Notes under the pieces: model-generated
The model's database searches: none
What the model was told of the DNA's origin: nothing
The model's input: only the letters and a program-made list of their open reading frames with translations
Assembly: GCA_948567375.1 (NCBI GenBank)
Contig: OX419757.1
Location: 31,186,001-31,250,000 of the forward strand
Direction of reading: 5' to 3'
DNA from: Lunularia cruciata
Lineage: Eukaryota; Streptophyta; Marchantiopsida; Lunulariales; Lunulariaceae
Length of the DNA: 64,000 bases
In this document: one piece after another, positions 35,540-46,135 of the stretch
How the letters are laid out: each line of letters starts with the position of its first letter
How positions within the stretch are numbered: position 1 is the first letter of the stretch
Position numbers and translations under genes: made by a program

Positions 35540-35748
35540 GCTACAAGCTTTCTTTTGAAAGCCACCTAGTTGGCATACAAGCTAAGCTAGCCATTAACTT
35601 AATGTGCAAGTTATCCAATTCTTGGAAGGTACCTAGAAGCTCTATAAAAAGAAGCTTTGTAAATGCTTTAAAAACATTCTTACAATTATTATCTATATTT
35701 TGCTCATTTTACTAATTCATTGGTCTCTACGTTCTCCATATTATTACA
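35540..35748 (-). repeat. Truncated 3' LTR of the gypsy element
   Basis: ccacctagttggcatacaagc, ccttggaaggtacctagaagct-like sequence and ccatattattaca match the 5' LTR at 41574-41929. The tgtaaaagacc end is missing and replaced by an A-rich stretch. Confidence 0.75.
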
Positions 35749-35780
35749 TATTCCTCCACCGCTAGTTGGTGATGTCTTTG

Positions 35781-36260
35781 TTACCATGGAATCCTTGAAC
35801 TCTTATATGACCGTTTGTGCATTTTGGAGATGAAAAAGAGACTCCCATGTAGCATTGTGAAGAAGATACCCTTTTCAAAGGACCTTATATTCAATGTGTC
35901 ATTGGCGGTCCCATTGGAGGTAACAACATGCAAGAATACTATCAACTTCATATTCCTCATGATTTTTGGCAAGGATGGGAGGAGAAGGTGGTTGGACATG
36001 AATGGAAAAGGAAGATGAGTTAGAAACAAAGGGTTCTAACTTTAAAACATGGACGACAAGATTGATCTACACATGACTAAGAAGTACAAGTTGGTAAGCA
36101 ACAAGAGAAATTATTTGAGTAATATCAAATGGACCTATCCAATGAGAAGCAAATTTATGATTGGATGTCAAGTGGAAGAGGAAGATTAATGGAAAAAAGC
36201 ATGACCTTATTACCTTGTTGAAAGGTGAGATAACAATGATGTTTATTACCATTTTTCTCT
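35781..36260 (-). pseudogene. gypsy polyprotein C-terminal region
   Basis: KFASHWIGPFDITQIISLVAYQL (in the frame 36067-36252) matches the post-integrase motif KLAPRWIGPF-I---G-VAY-L of plant gypsy elements, followed by a short C-terminal stretch to about 35781. Confidence 0.75.
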
Positions 36261-36482
36261 TTTGCTAATTTTGAGCAACAAAAGGATGAGACTTTTCCTA
36301 TTGTAAGGATTTAGATAACATGGACAAGAAGATGATTGTATGAGGAACATGAGATAGAAGAGAAGCAAGAAGAGAATTTAGAACAAGTGGGTCTTAGCAA
36401 GAATTAAAGAAGAAGAGGGCAACCTAGAGCTTGCCTACTTGAAATTATTGAGAGCAAACTTGGTAGTTGCAAGACAAATATC

Positions 36483-38030
36483 CTAGTTTGTGTGGTGAAT
36501 GTTGAAAAAGGTAAAAACCATATCTCCCAAGGTACAATTTGTGCATTTGGTTTGCTTATCAATTTGAAGATGAAAGGCTATAGACAAACCAACCTTAGTA
36601 CCAAGTAGCTTGAGGAACACTTGCCAAAATTTACCAATGAATTGAGGATCATGGTTGGAGACCCTTGTGTAATACTCCGAGAACAAGAGAAGAGAGAAAA
36701 CACAAATTTCACACTCAATCCTAAGATGCCCCAAAGGAGCACCTTCTTTTTATTATATAGACAAAGAGGATCTTATCTAAGGAAGCTCCACCATAGGATT
36801 AGGCACATAGATAGTTGACATGTCAGCAAGCTCTACCCTTAGATTACTTACTTGGATGGGTGACATGTTGGTCCTGGTCCTTTCTGGTTGGTAAAACAAG
36901 CTTTGACCAGAGAGAATCTTTTAGAGAATCTTCTTGTAGGAATCTCAAAATCACGTGGGTGAGGTACCATTGGAAAGCTCTTGACAAGACAAACCAAAGG
37001 GGAGGGAAGGCCAGCATTTTCTATTGTTGGAGGAGGGAGAAACTGAACATTTTTTAGGCCTAATTCATTCATTTAGGCCTCTAAAATTGCCTTCAAAGAT
37101 TTTAGGGATATTTCAGTTCTTACTCTATTAGTAGAAGTCCTCTTTTGGTGATGCCTCTTTCTGATCTATATTCCATCATAACATCCTTCTAGGTGTTACC
37201 AAACCAATTCTCACCTTTAAATCATATATCAATATATTGATTCTATCATTTTCAAGTCTATTTTGGTTTCTACACTATTAGTAGAAGTGGTGATACTTCT
37301 ATCTGATTTATTTTTTCCATCATGTATAACATCATTCCAGATGTTACCAAAGTGAATTTCACATCTAGATCATATTGCTAGCTCTTGGTATTACACCTTG
37401 GCATCCAATGGTGCATGAAGACAATATCAAGTAAATCTTGGCTAGGATTGGAGCATCCATGGTATCCTCAGTGCATGCCAAGTGAATCTATTTGCTAAGT
37501 TTATCAAAAAACACCAAAATGGCATTACGGCTTGATTTATGTTTGGCAAGGATGATATGCGCTCAAAATTTACATGCTCTTATCATAAATTGGAATAGGA
37601 AGTGGTTTAAGTAGTTAACCTAGATTTTGGTTGTCGAATTTGGTTGTGTTAGCAACTCTTGCAAGACCAAACAAACTCTCAACCCTCTCGTGCCTTGTTT
37701 GGCCACCACTATTGATGTTGGATGGTACTCAAGGTTTTCTCTACACTCAAGTGACCAATGATTGGTAAATCATGGGACTCTTAAAACCACACAAGTCAAA
37801 GATCATCCATAATTGGAACCTAGATCTATTTCTTACAAAATAGAAAGCCTCCTTGAAGAAAAAAGTGTTATATTCTTTGTAGTGTGCTTACAAGATGACT
37901 TTGCACCAATTGAAAGAAGAGGTCTTATTGTAAAGTAGTCTTGAACTTTATGGGTACCTTGAGTTGAGTTGGTTGATATCATAATGATTGCCACTATCAT
38001 GGGAGATTCAAGAAGAGTCTTCAAAAGTCA
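36483..38030 (-). pseudogene. gypsy integrase, interrupted
   Basis: Downstream of the insertion (in sense orientation), VSNHDPQFIGKFWQVF, LLGTKVGLSIAFHLQIDKQT (36560-36665) corresponds to VSDRDPKF--FW---LLGT-L--STAYHPQTDGQTE. The segment upstream of the insertion (37400-38024) holds the rest of the core and the N-terminal domain, in several frames. The gene is split by the 728-bp insertion at 36668. Confidence 0.85.
36668..37395. mobile_element. Solo-LTR-type insertion in gypsy integrase, with 5-bp target duplication
   Basis: The insert starts TGTAATAC and ends GTATTACA, so its tips are inverted repeats of 8 bp. It is flanked by a perfect 5-bp duplication, CCTTG (36663-36667 and 37396-37400). 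TG...CA tips and a 5-bp duplication fit an LTR of an unrelated retrotransposon. It holds two diverged copies of an ~80-bp segment (about 37120-37200 and 37270-37350) and no supportable gene. Confidence 0.85.
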
Positions 38031-38152
38031 AAGTGACAAAGTATTGAGAATAACATGGAACTTGTCAAGTTTTTACTCAATTTTGTCTCAAACAACTATA
38101 GTTTTTCTTCCCATTGATGATGGTGACTCTTCATGTGCTCCAAATAAAAAGT

Positions 38153-38470
38153 CTACAACAAAGGTTTGTCATTGGTTTGCATCATCACTTGCTTCCCCAA
38201 GATATAATGCATCCATACCTTCATGGCATAAACCATTGTAAATTGTTCTTGATCCCAAGTAGAAAACTTCCTTTCTATTATTTTTAGTTGGAAAGACACA
38301 AAAGCAATGAGATGTAATCCATCTAGAACTTCATGTTGCAACATAATTCCAATGGAAAAGTTAGAATTATCAAAATCAACCATACAAGATAGCCGAGGAT
38401 CATATGGTTGGAGGATGGGTTGAGAAGACACCTTATTCTTCAATCTCTTGAATGTTTCTTTGTGCTTGGC
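38153..38470 (-). pseudogene. gypsy RNase H
   Basis: PYDPRLSCMVDFDNSNFSIG, LHLIAFVSFQLKIIERKFST and DQEQFTMVYAMKVWMHYILG match the RNase H pattern (F-V-TDAS--G-GAVL, PIAF-S-KL---ER-Y---E-E-LA-V-A---WRHYLLG). The TDAS catalytic Asp is in a degenerate context (VDFDNS). Confidence 0.88.
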
Positions 38471-39330
38471 TGTCTGCTCAAAGATTTGTATCTTCTTCTT
38501 CCCAAGAGATTGGTCGATGATGGGGCCATATTAATATAATAGTGGATGAACCTTTGGTAAAATTTTGCCTATCTATTAATGCCCAAACTTTTATGGTATC
38601 CTTAGGAGTAGGTCAACCTGTAATGGCTTTGATATTCTCCTTTTTCATCTTGATCTCCTTTGTTGAGACCTTATGACCCAAGAAGGTAACCTTCTTTTGC
38701 TAAATGCACACTTTGACTTCATGCAATAGAATTTCCTTTGGCATAGTCATCTTAAGATTTCTTGTATATGGTTCTTGTGTTCTACCTCCATCTTACTATA
38801 AATTAAAATAGCATCCAAGAAGACCACCATGTGTCAATCCAATAGCTCTTCTAACACTCAAAGCATTTGATTTTAAAACTATCGGAACATTAGTGAGTCC
38901 AAAAGGCAAAAATCTCCATTATAAATGCCCATAACTTATGCAAAAGGTAATCTTTTGCACATCGTTCCCATCAATGAAAATTTTCCAATAACTTATTTGA
39001 AGATCCAACTTTGAGCAGTATTGTACTCCAGTTAATTGATCAAAAAAATTATCAATTTGAGGCAAAGCATATGTATTCTTCACAATTTATTTATTAAGAA
39101 AGACAAAAATAGTCAATATAGAATCAAAGTCTCCATCCTTTTTTACTATGAATAGTATTATTGTTCTCCAAGGAGATGTACTAGTCATACAAAATCCTTC
39201 TCCAAAAACTGATCAATGTTATTCAAAGTTCTTCTTGCTCCTTTGGTGACAAATAATAGATTTGTGTACTCATTAGAGTACTACCTAGCAATTTCTTGAT
39301 CTTGAAAGTCATACCTTGCTCAAAGTGTAA
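38471..39330 (-). pseudogene. gypsy reverse transcriptase
   Basis: Near 38800-38840 the catalytic box reads VVFLDAILIYSKMEVEH, aligning to V-YLDDILIYSKTEEEH, so the second catalytic Asp is Ala. Downstream CAFSKRR-L, and upstream palm/finger pieces to about 39.3 kb, are split by stops. Confidence 0.8.
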
Positions 39331-39419
39331 TCTATTTGAAAGATCGTCCAAAAACACATCTCTTTAACTCTTTATCTATTTGATCAACTATTGGCTTTTG
39401 ATCTGAATCTAAATCCCCC

Positions 39420-39960
39420 TACACAACAGGTTTGATCCATACCACAAAACCAAGAAATATTCCTCCAAAGCTTTCTCTACAATTGCTATATTGACAAACT
39501 TCCCATCTTGAGACTGACTATTCTTAGGTGTCTTACTTAGAGGTGCGAAACAAACTAATTGGTAACTCTTATCTTGGTGTCCTACTTGAATTTTTTTTGG
39601 GGCCCAATCAAATTGAATCTTATGATGTTCAAGACAAGGAAAACCTAGAAATATATTGCAGTGTAAGGAGGTGATAACAAGTCTAGTGTACTTGGAATAC
39701 TCCTTCTAAATCTTGAATGCAACAAGTTATGAGGTTTGGAATGTAGAGTCCTTTCTACCATATGCCATCATCAATTTTCTACCTAATACTAGTTTTATAT
39801 GAATATCTAATTCCTTTGCTACTTGCATGGACATGTAATTCTAAGAACTCTCAAAATCAACAAAACTTGTATAATCATAATCAGATATCATACCTTGCAA
39901 GTGAACCAAACGTGCATACGTCAAACCTTCAATCTTGTTTGAACTAATCAAGTTTCCAAT
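39420..39960 (-). pseudogene. gypsy protease region
   Basis: The minus strand gives GLTYARLVHLQGMISDYD-like sequence, TSFVDFESS in place of a retropepsin active site (aligning to ALIDSGAT), then ITSLHCNIFLGFPCLEHHKI and FDW (aligning to D-ILG--WL-----IDW). It is degenerate. Confidence 0.7.
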
Positions 39961-40707
39961 CAATGGCTTTATATCTCCTATTAAGATTCTTTATTTTCTT
40001 GATCATCATGCTCCACAAACTAGTTAGGGTTTTCCATTTCAGAATGGATACTCAACAATGCAATGTACAATTTGGCAACAATAGAAGCAACTAACCTTTT
40101 GTCACAATCATTCTTGATCTACCTTGATCTACAAGTGGTCTCCATTGGATGGCATCAATCTCCATTGGTGTTGGCTTTTCCACTCATGCTTGGAGTGTTT
40201 GAAAGTTCTTTGGAGATCTAGGTCGGGACCAATTTATGGTAACCAAGGAGTCAAAGCACTTGGACATCTACATGGCTTCTTCTAGATGCTTGGATTCACG
40301 TATGATTACTTCTAATTTGGTGCATGATTTCAAACCTCTCACAACGCAATCCAATGAGTCACCTTCTTGTAATTTTGGAATCAACATCATGGTATTTTGG
40401 AACTAAGAAATGCAATTTCTCACTAAACCAATTTGCCTCAATTTTGCTAGTTAATCTTGTGCAACTTGTGTAGCATTTATAGCTTGGAATCACCAAATGA
40501 ACACACTCTTGAAGTCTTCCCATGTCAAAATTGGAACAACAATTTTTTTTTCAGTTTGCTACACTTTGAATTGTCACCATTATTTTTCCACTCATCTAAT
40601 TGACTTGAAGTCAAAGGATTTATCTTTGATAATCTATGTTGTGGCTTTAAATAATGATCACAATCAAACATAAAATTCTATATTATTCCTAGTAGATTCT
40701 TGCTTTT
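39961..40707 (-). pseudogene. gypsy gag, C-terminal part
   Basis: Pieces match retrotran_gag: W-DFKSVFIW, INATQVAQD-LAKLRQIG, LEEAM and PMEIDAIQ, followed by a Cys/Lys-rich stretch where the zinc knuckle would be. The N-terminal part continues beyond the nested LTR at 41133-41573. Confidence 0.75.
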
Positions 40708-40811
40708 TGTAAAAGACCGAATCCAAGGAGAGAAGTAGGAGAATGGAAACTCACATTAGGACACTTGAATGAGGGAAAACTCCTAATGCCTAGCATGAGC
40801 TTCGGCTTTGG

Positions 40812-40819
40812 TATTTATA
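40812..40819 (-). promoter_or_regulatory. TATA box of the nested gypsy LTR
   Basis: On the minus strand it reads TATAAATA within ctataaatacc. The same position is kept at about 25762 but altered in the 5' LTR (tttatgg), so the parent element's own promoter looks damaged. Confidence 0.6.
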
Positions 40820-40840
40820 GGTAACATACAAGGCCCTTGA

Positions 40841-41041
40841 GAAGCTTCTCAAGAAGCTTCCTTGAGCCACTTTCTTAGAGTGCAAGCCAAGTTAACTAGG
40901 AAGCTTCTCAAGAAGCTTCCTTTTAGAAGCCGCCTACTTGGCGTGCAAGCTAAGCTAGTTAGAAGCTTCTAGAAGCTTCCTTCTAGAAGCTACCTGCTTG
41001 GGGTGAAAGTTAACTAGTTGAGAAGCTTCCCAAGAAGCTTC
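40841..41041 (-). promoter_or_regulatory. Array of eight GAAGCTTC units: heat-shock-element-like enhancer
   Basis: GAAGCTTC occurs at 40841, 40853, 40900, 40912, 40962, 40972, 41022 and 41034. At 40962-40979 two fuse into GAAGCTTCTAGAAGCTTC, a perfect alternation of four nGAAn pentamers (GAA-n2-TTC-n2-GAA-n2-TTC), followed by TTCtaGAA at 40981-40988. This is the binding pattern of plant HSFs. The array lies about 20-220 bp upstream of the TATA box in element orientation. Confidence 0.7.
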
Positions 41042-41132
41042 CTAGATGCTTTTGGAATATTCTAGGCTAATTTGGCTTATTCTTGACTTCATTAGCCTTA
41101 CTAGCTATGTCGCTAAACTCCATACTATTACA

Positions 41133-41573
41133 CCTTCAAATTCCTTTGATTTCAAAATTTGCACTCTATCTTCTCCTTCTTGAAATGCTACTCTTCCTAA
41201 TTGCTCCTATCATTGACAATCATGATCTCTCTCTTGCAATAATCTAGTAAGATGCTCAATTTGTTGATGCATAGCAATGATAGCTTTGAGCATTGTTGCC
41301 ATGACTTCTACTCTACTACACTACAAACTTTCAATTCTCTAGACTAACATGTAGATGCAATACGTCTACCACTCTCCATAAGTTACAATTTGAAGGATCA
41401 ATGGTTCATCAAACAAGGTGATTGTATTTAAAAAGTCTTGGCCAAAACCCAAATTGATGAATTGCTAGAAATGATGCTTTGGCAACACACATATATAGTA
41501 ATTCCAATGGTTTGGTAGAGATGGGTTTGATTGTCCATAGATTCCATCCATTCATTCATGCTTTGATCCCAAG
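41133..41573 (-). pseudogene. gypsy gag N-terminal part and leader
   Basis: After the PBS-like cttgggatcaaagcatg (about 41557-41573, minus sense), the minus strand reads EVMATMLKAIIAMHQQIEHLTRLLQERD, a helical gag N terminus, then VAFQEGEDRVQILKSKEFEG up to the nested LTR. Confidence 0.7.
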
Positions 41574-41929
41574 TGTAAAAGACCAAGGAGAGAAATAGGA
41601 GAATGGAATATAAAAAGGGGAGGTCACATTGAAACGCTCAATGGAGAGTAACTCCCCGTGTCTAGCATGAGCTTGGGTTTATGGTGAAACAATACAAGAC
41701 TCTTGAGAAGCTTCCTGGAAGCTTTTTATCCAAAGCCATCTACTTGGCATACAAGCTAAGCTAGCAATTAACTTGGTGTGAAAGTTACCTAATCCTTGGA
41801 AGGTACCTAGAAGCTCCCATAAAGAAGCTTGCTAGATGCTTCTAAAATATTCTTAGAATTCCTAACTATATTTTACTTAATATTACTAACTCATTATCCT
41901 ATTTTTTATGCTAACTCCATATTATTACA
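41574..41929 (-). repeat. 5' LTR of the gypsy element
   Basis: 356 bp from tgtaaaagaccaagg to ccatattattaca, adjacent to a PBS-like sequence and the gag leader. Only scattered GAAGCTT-type units remain (about 41710-41730). Confidence 0.8.
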
Positions 41930-42129
41930 CCAAGGTTTATCCTTTCTATTCCATTTCTTTGCTAAAGTAACATCTTCTAACCATACATTTGATCTATTGA
42001 TCAAAAAGTTATGTAAGCTTATATATACATTAATCCACCTCAACAAGTAAGCATTTCTACTCAAGTTCTTGAGTTGAATGCTTAATTTTCTCAAGGAATG
42101 CAATCATGCTTTTAGCACTCTTATACAAT

Positions 42130-43330
42130 GCTTGTCAACTATTTGGGTTCATGCAAAATATTTGGTGAAGTGTTTTTGTCTTCTTTTTGGGCTTGCAACT
42201 ATGTGAGTTCGTGCAAAATATTTGGTGAAGTGTTTTTGTCTTCTTTTTGGGCTTGCTTGGAAGATTTCCCCAAATAACTCACTAGAACAAAACCCAAATG
42301 GCCAAAGAGATATTGATTTTTCTCAAAATTGGTGCACACTCCTCTACAATTCAATTCACTCGAAATAGGAGACTTCTTTAAGTAGTCCATGTCATGACAT
42401 GACTCTAGCATCCCTATAAATACAGTAAACATAAAATAAGAACCTTTAAAGCAACACTGATAAAATCTACTTACCATAAAAAACTTAAAAATATGAAAAC
42501 ACAAGACTAACTACCAAATCAAAGACACTTCTCAATTAAAGATATCCTTGTCATTGACAAAGATACACTTTATCATCAACAGATTGAAATACACCAAAAC
42601 ACTAGCCTCAAACATCAAATTAGAGATACAATTACCTCCTATAAAGTGAATTATCCTTAGGGTTATCACTAGAAATCAGATGTGCATTAATTGGAAATGA
42701 GCTCTTGCAATTAAAATACAATTCATTGATAATTGGTTTTCTGATTGCTAAGGGGAACAATATTCCATCCATCAATCCCATGCATCTTGGGAAATACTTT
42801 TTAGCAAATACAAATGAAATCCTCCTTCTCTCATCTCAATTAAACCACTTGACTTCCTTCCAAAGAACTGATAAGATGGTTGTCATGATTGTCTTCGAGA
42901 ACACAATTGTTGACACTGCATTCTTACCCCATGTATTTAAGTCTTGTGCAACATATGCACCCTTTGGTGACCAAATCAGTCAAGAGCAAATACACATGTG
43001 TGGTTTGATTTCTCTTGTATGTCTTTCTAAATACCACCTGAACCTTAATAACATCTATCAAAGCATAAAAGAAATTGATATCCATGCAAGTGAGTTGTCT
43101 AAAAGCATGTGGATCAATATTTCTAAAATATTATGTCCCAAATTAAGAATTGCAAGGAAAAGAAACTCTTGGTTTGAGATATCTTTGATGATGAGAAACT
43201 CTCACCATTTCAGCCAAAGCTCCATCTTGTCACTAAAATCATCTAAATCATCTAGCCAATCATTTAAATGTAAAACATCATTTTCATCCTCTAGATTCAC
43301 TTTAAAACTTTACTAGATATATTTACCTAT
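42130..43330 (-). pseudogene. PIF/Harbinger-like DDE transposase relic
   Basis: The minus strand carries LWKEVKWFN-DERRRISFVF, AKKYFPRCMGLMDGILFPLA (about 42740-42800), then YFNCKSSFPINAHLISSDN. In frames at 42199-42504, MLESCHDMDYLKK and NQYLFGHLGFVLVSYLGK follow. This matches the harbinger/HARBI1-type order FP-C-G-IDGT--P, YY--K--YALN--I-CD, G--G--HD---, YLLGD-GY. The first catalytic Asp is present (MDG) but the motif is degenerate and the gene is broken by stops. The 203-codon open frame on the plus strand at 42705-43316 is its antisense shadow. Upstream Myb-like partner and terminal repeats were not found. Confidence 0.6.
42136..42255. repeat. 60-bp tandem duplication
   Basis: 42136-42195 and 42196-42255 differ at three positions only, so the duplication is recent relative to the surrounding decay. 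It lies at the 3' end of the transposase relic. Confidence 0.9.
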
Positions 43331-43729
43331 TTTCTTGGTGACTTGCATACAACTATTGGGTCATGGCATTTCCCAATCGTTCAAGGTATAAATGCTAATG
43401 ATATCCCGGATGTCCCCAAAATGTCCTCAACTATGAATGAAGAATGCAATGCACCTCCATAATGAATAACGATGATGCTCAAATGTCCTCAACTATCACA
43501 ATAGATTGATGGCAAACGTGAAAAATTCATAGTAATGACTACTTATGTCACAAATACCCTTGACGAGTAATGCGGCTGATCAGAACAGAAATGATCTTGT
43601 TGTTAATGGGAACGACAAGACAAAAATGACCCTATTGTATCCAAATTCACATTAGTGTCAATTAATACTCTAATTGATATATAATGAAACACCCATTACC
43701 TACCATAAATTCCTATATTCACCAAAGAG

Positions 43730-44215
43730 AAAAAGGCAACCGCAATAACCACGAAGGATGGGAAGACCCCATCTGCCATATAAAGGTGAGAAAAAGAGGT
43801 AAAATGGGGCTAAGCTCCAATAGAGTAGATACGAGAAATCTGCACTATTGAGAAATCTGCCCTATTGAGAAATCTGCCCTATTGCACCTAAGATATTTGA
43901 GCTATACAAGTCATACGGTCTTGAGAAATCTGCCCTATTGCACCTAAGATATTTGAGCTATACAAGTCATACGGTCTACAATCAACCGGAGCATCTGAAG
44001 AAACATCACTTTGTGTGATTGTTGTCCTATGGATTGCACTAGCTCTTGCACTTTATAGTATAATGGACACATAGTCTAAAGTATGCTACAAAGTAGGAGA
44101 GTGAAATGTACACGGAGCCTAAAATATGCTACAAAGTAGAAGAGTGAGAGTGGTACCCCTTGCCCTTAACATGATAAGCTAAAACCATGTTAAAACCATG
44201 ACAAGATAGAGCATG
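43730..44215 (-). mobile_element. Truncated non-LTR retroelement 3' end
   Basis: It matches the 48.97-49.3 kb tail in order: aaggatgggaagacccc, gtaaaatggggctaagctcca, cacctaagatatttgagc, catctgaagaaacatcac, cctatggattgcact, ctaaagtatgctac and taagct-like coding end. It contains an internal tandem duplication. Confidence 0.7.
43868..43979. repeat. 56-bp tandem duplication inside a retroelement tail
   Basis: 43868-43923 and 43924-43979 are essentially identical, preceded by two partial copies (gagaaatctg-c--tatt) at 43834-43867. Near identity shows a recent event. Confidence 0.92.
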
Positions 44216-46135
44216 AAGACTGAGGATTCCAAAACCAGCTCAGATGTAAAAACTTACCTGTCAAAGAAAGTGATGTTTGAAACGAATGCAGAGAAGCCGG
44301 AGTGTGTTGCTCTAATAAAACCTCTTTTATCCAGTTGACACGACAAAGTGACTAGAGCCACAGCTACAGCCCCAAAAGTTAGTAAATGAGGTATGCACTA
44401 CAGGTGTTAAGGCCTACATGCTAATTGTGGCCTCACAAGGCGCCAACGTTTACTGTAAGTATGCTAAAAATTGATCGGCACAACAGGAATGAATACACAG
44501 GCTGAATCTCCTATGCTGATTGAGAAAACGGGTATGCTGGAAGTTTCGGCATATCTTCGCAAATGCTAGCTCACAGGCAACGTGAAATCATCCAGTGATT
44601 AGTCTTGCTTGTCATATCAGTGATAGGCAAATCGTCTGCAACTACTAGTCTTGCCACTGTGGTGTTCCAACAACGAAGAATCAAGACCGTCACTATCTTG
44701 TCTCGTTTCTGAGACACAGATTGAATCTAATTCTGTGGTTCTGTGGTTCGCTCTCACTTCATTTCCGCGAGATTTTAATCTCCTACATGTTTACCTTCGC
44801 GTTTGCTTCACATGTGAAGTCACTTTATGATCAACTCGGTACCAAAACGCGTAAGTTGGCAAGGTGTCCCCTTCAAGTCGAGTAATTTGGCCCAAAGAAG
44901 TGGGGAAGACCGTCAAGTAATCCATTACATCCTCGTGATTGATTATACAGGCACTACTCCTTAGACGAAGGTTCACGAGATGAACTAAACCCTGTCCAAG
45001 TTGAAACTAGATAAGTTAGATGCCCATGAAATGTAGACGCATAAATTCCAGACGAAATGAAATTGAAAGGACATTACTCTTTCCTAAAGTTGGAGGTTTC
45101 GTAACCGACTTTTGATCTCCTTTCAATTTCATTGCGTCTGGTCACTACGCGATGTCCTGTGAACTTTTACGATAACCTTCACTTCCGAGGTATTCCCGTA
45201 AAATGTTCAATTGGGACCCCTACATACACCCAACTACCGATTGAAGGACGTGGGCCCCAGCAACAAAGAACCTGGCTTGCGAGTCGTTCTCAGCTCCAAT
45301 ATATCATTCAGTGATACACCCCACAGGATCAGCCGTGCCACTTTGACGTGATAGCTCTCGGCGGGCCATAGAGTTGCTTCTAGACTCTGCTAGATTACAC
45401 TGCGGGGCGTATGCCTTAAAAGAACAGGACGAAGTGTGCAATGGTTACGATTTAACTTCCACATACAACTCTCGAAACAAGACACGAAGTCCATTTTCTA
45501 CCTAGGAACTCTGCTGTGACCTTGATGTTTTACGAGCGAATCCGCTAAATTACTGCCGAAGACGGAGTGTCAGTTCCTGTCACCTCGTCCATTTCCTTCC
45601 GTTGGGCCGAACTACTTTTCTGCTATCCACATGTGCATATTAACGATCTCCGACGTTAGCGAAGCTCATTCGTATTGAGACACCAAAAGCCTATCACTTT
45701 CATTGTGGTGTCCACATACGAATTAGCTATATGGGGACAGACTGATATAGTCTGCAATGAATCTTGCCATCACTACACTGGTCAAGGATCAAGTTCCAGT
45801 TTTGACTAGAGGTTCTATAGCGCTCTGCTTTGCAGAAAGGGGGTGAAAGTGCATCGATCGATGTCCTATGGGCAGAAGGCTGCAAATATTGCCGGTTTGC
45901 TGCCGACCTACCAGAATTGAGACAACGTAAACTTTCAGGGGCATCATCCGGTTTCAGACAGCTGCAGGTCAGACTCACACTAAGCAGCAGCGAGTCAGAC
46001 TTAAGAAGCTGCTAATTGTGGGCAAAGTTGTTCTACATCACTCGTCATGTAATCCTCCACAACAAGGTGAGAAGTCCGGATTCACTCTCCTAAAGGTCGC
46101 AATGCTTGATTTCCACAAATGAGATCAGAAGAGAC
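44216..46135. other. Intergenic, 3' flank of the coiled-coil gene
   Basis: Composition is closer to the host-gene region than to the element block. Short frames on both strands (44791-44976, 45132-45314, 45727-46015) have no motifs. The right part is probably the 3' UTR of the minus-strand gene. Confidence 0.45.

Larger units (their letters stand above)
40708..41132 (-). mobile_element. Same-family solo LTR nested in gypsy gag, with heat-shock-element array
   Basis: It starts tgtaaaagaccg and ends ctattaca, matching the LTR family at 41574-41929 and 25640. gag coding resumes on both sides. Flanks ctttt (40703-40707) and ccttc (41133-41137) could be an eroded target duplication (3 of 5). It contains eight GAAGCTTC palindromes and a TATA box. 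It is more complete than the two other copies that keep the tgtaaaag end, and the longest at 425 bp. Confidence 0.8.
35540..41929 (-). mobile_element. Ty3/gypsy LTR retrotransposon, disrupted by two insertions
   Basis: Reading on the minus strand from 41929: 5' LTR, a TGGGATCAAAGC-like PBS, gag, protease, RT, RNase H, integrase, a C-terminal region and a truncated 3' LTR at 35540-35748. RT before integrase defines the Ty3/gypsy order. The element is broken by a same-family LTR inside gag (40708-41132) and by a 728-bp TG...CA insertion in integrase (36668-37395). Numerous stops and a lost RT catalytic Asp show it is inactive. Confidence 0.88.

Noticed and set aside
40841-41041. Possible CRISPR-like array of regularly repeated palindromes
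   Set aside because: Units are 8 bp with irregular spacing inside an LTR; the heat-shock-element reading explains them better.
42705-43316. 203-codon open frame on the plus strand
   Set aside because: No motif and Ser/Leu-rich composition; the opposite strand carries the transposase motif order, so this is an antisense shadow.
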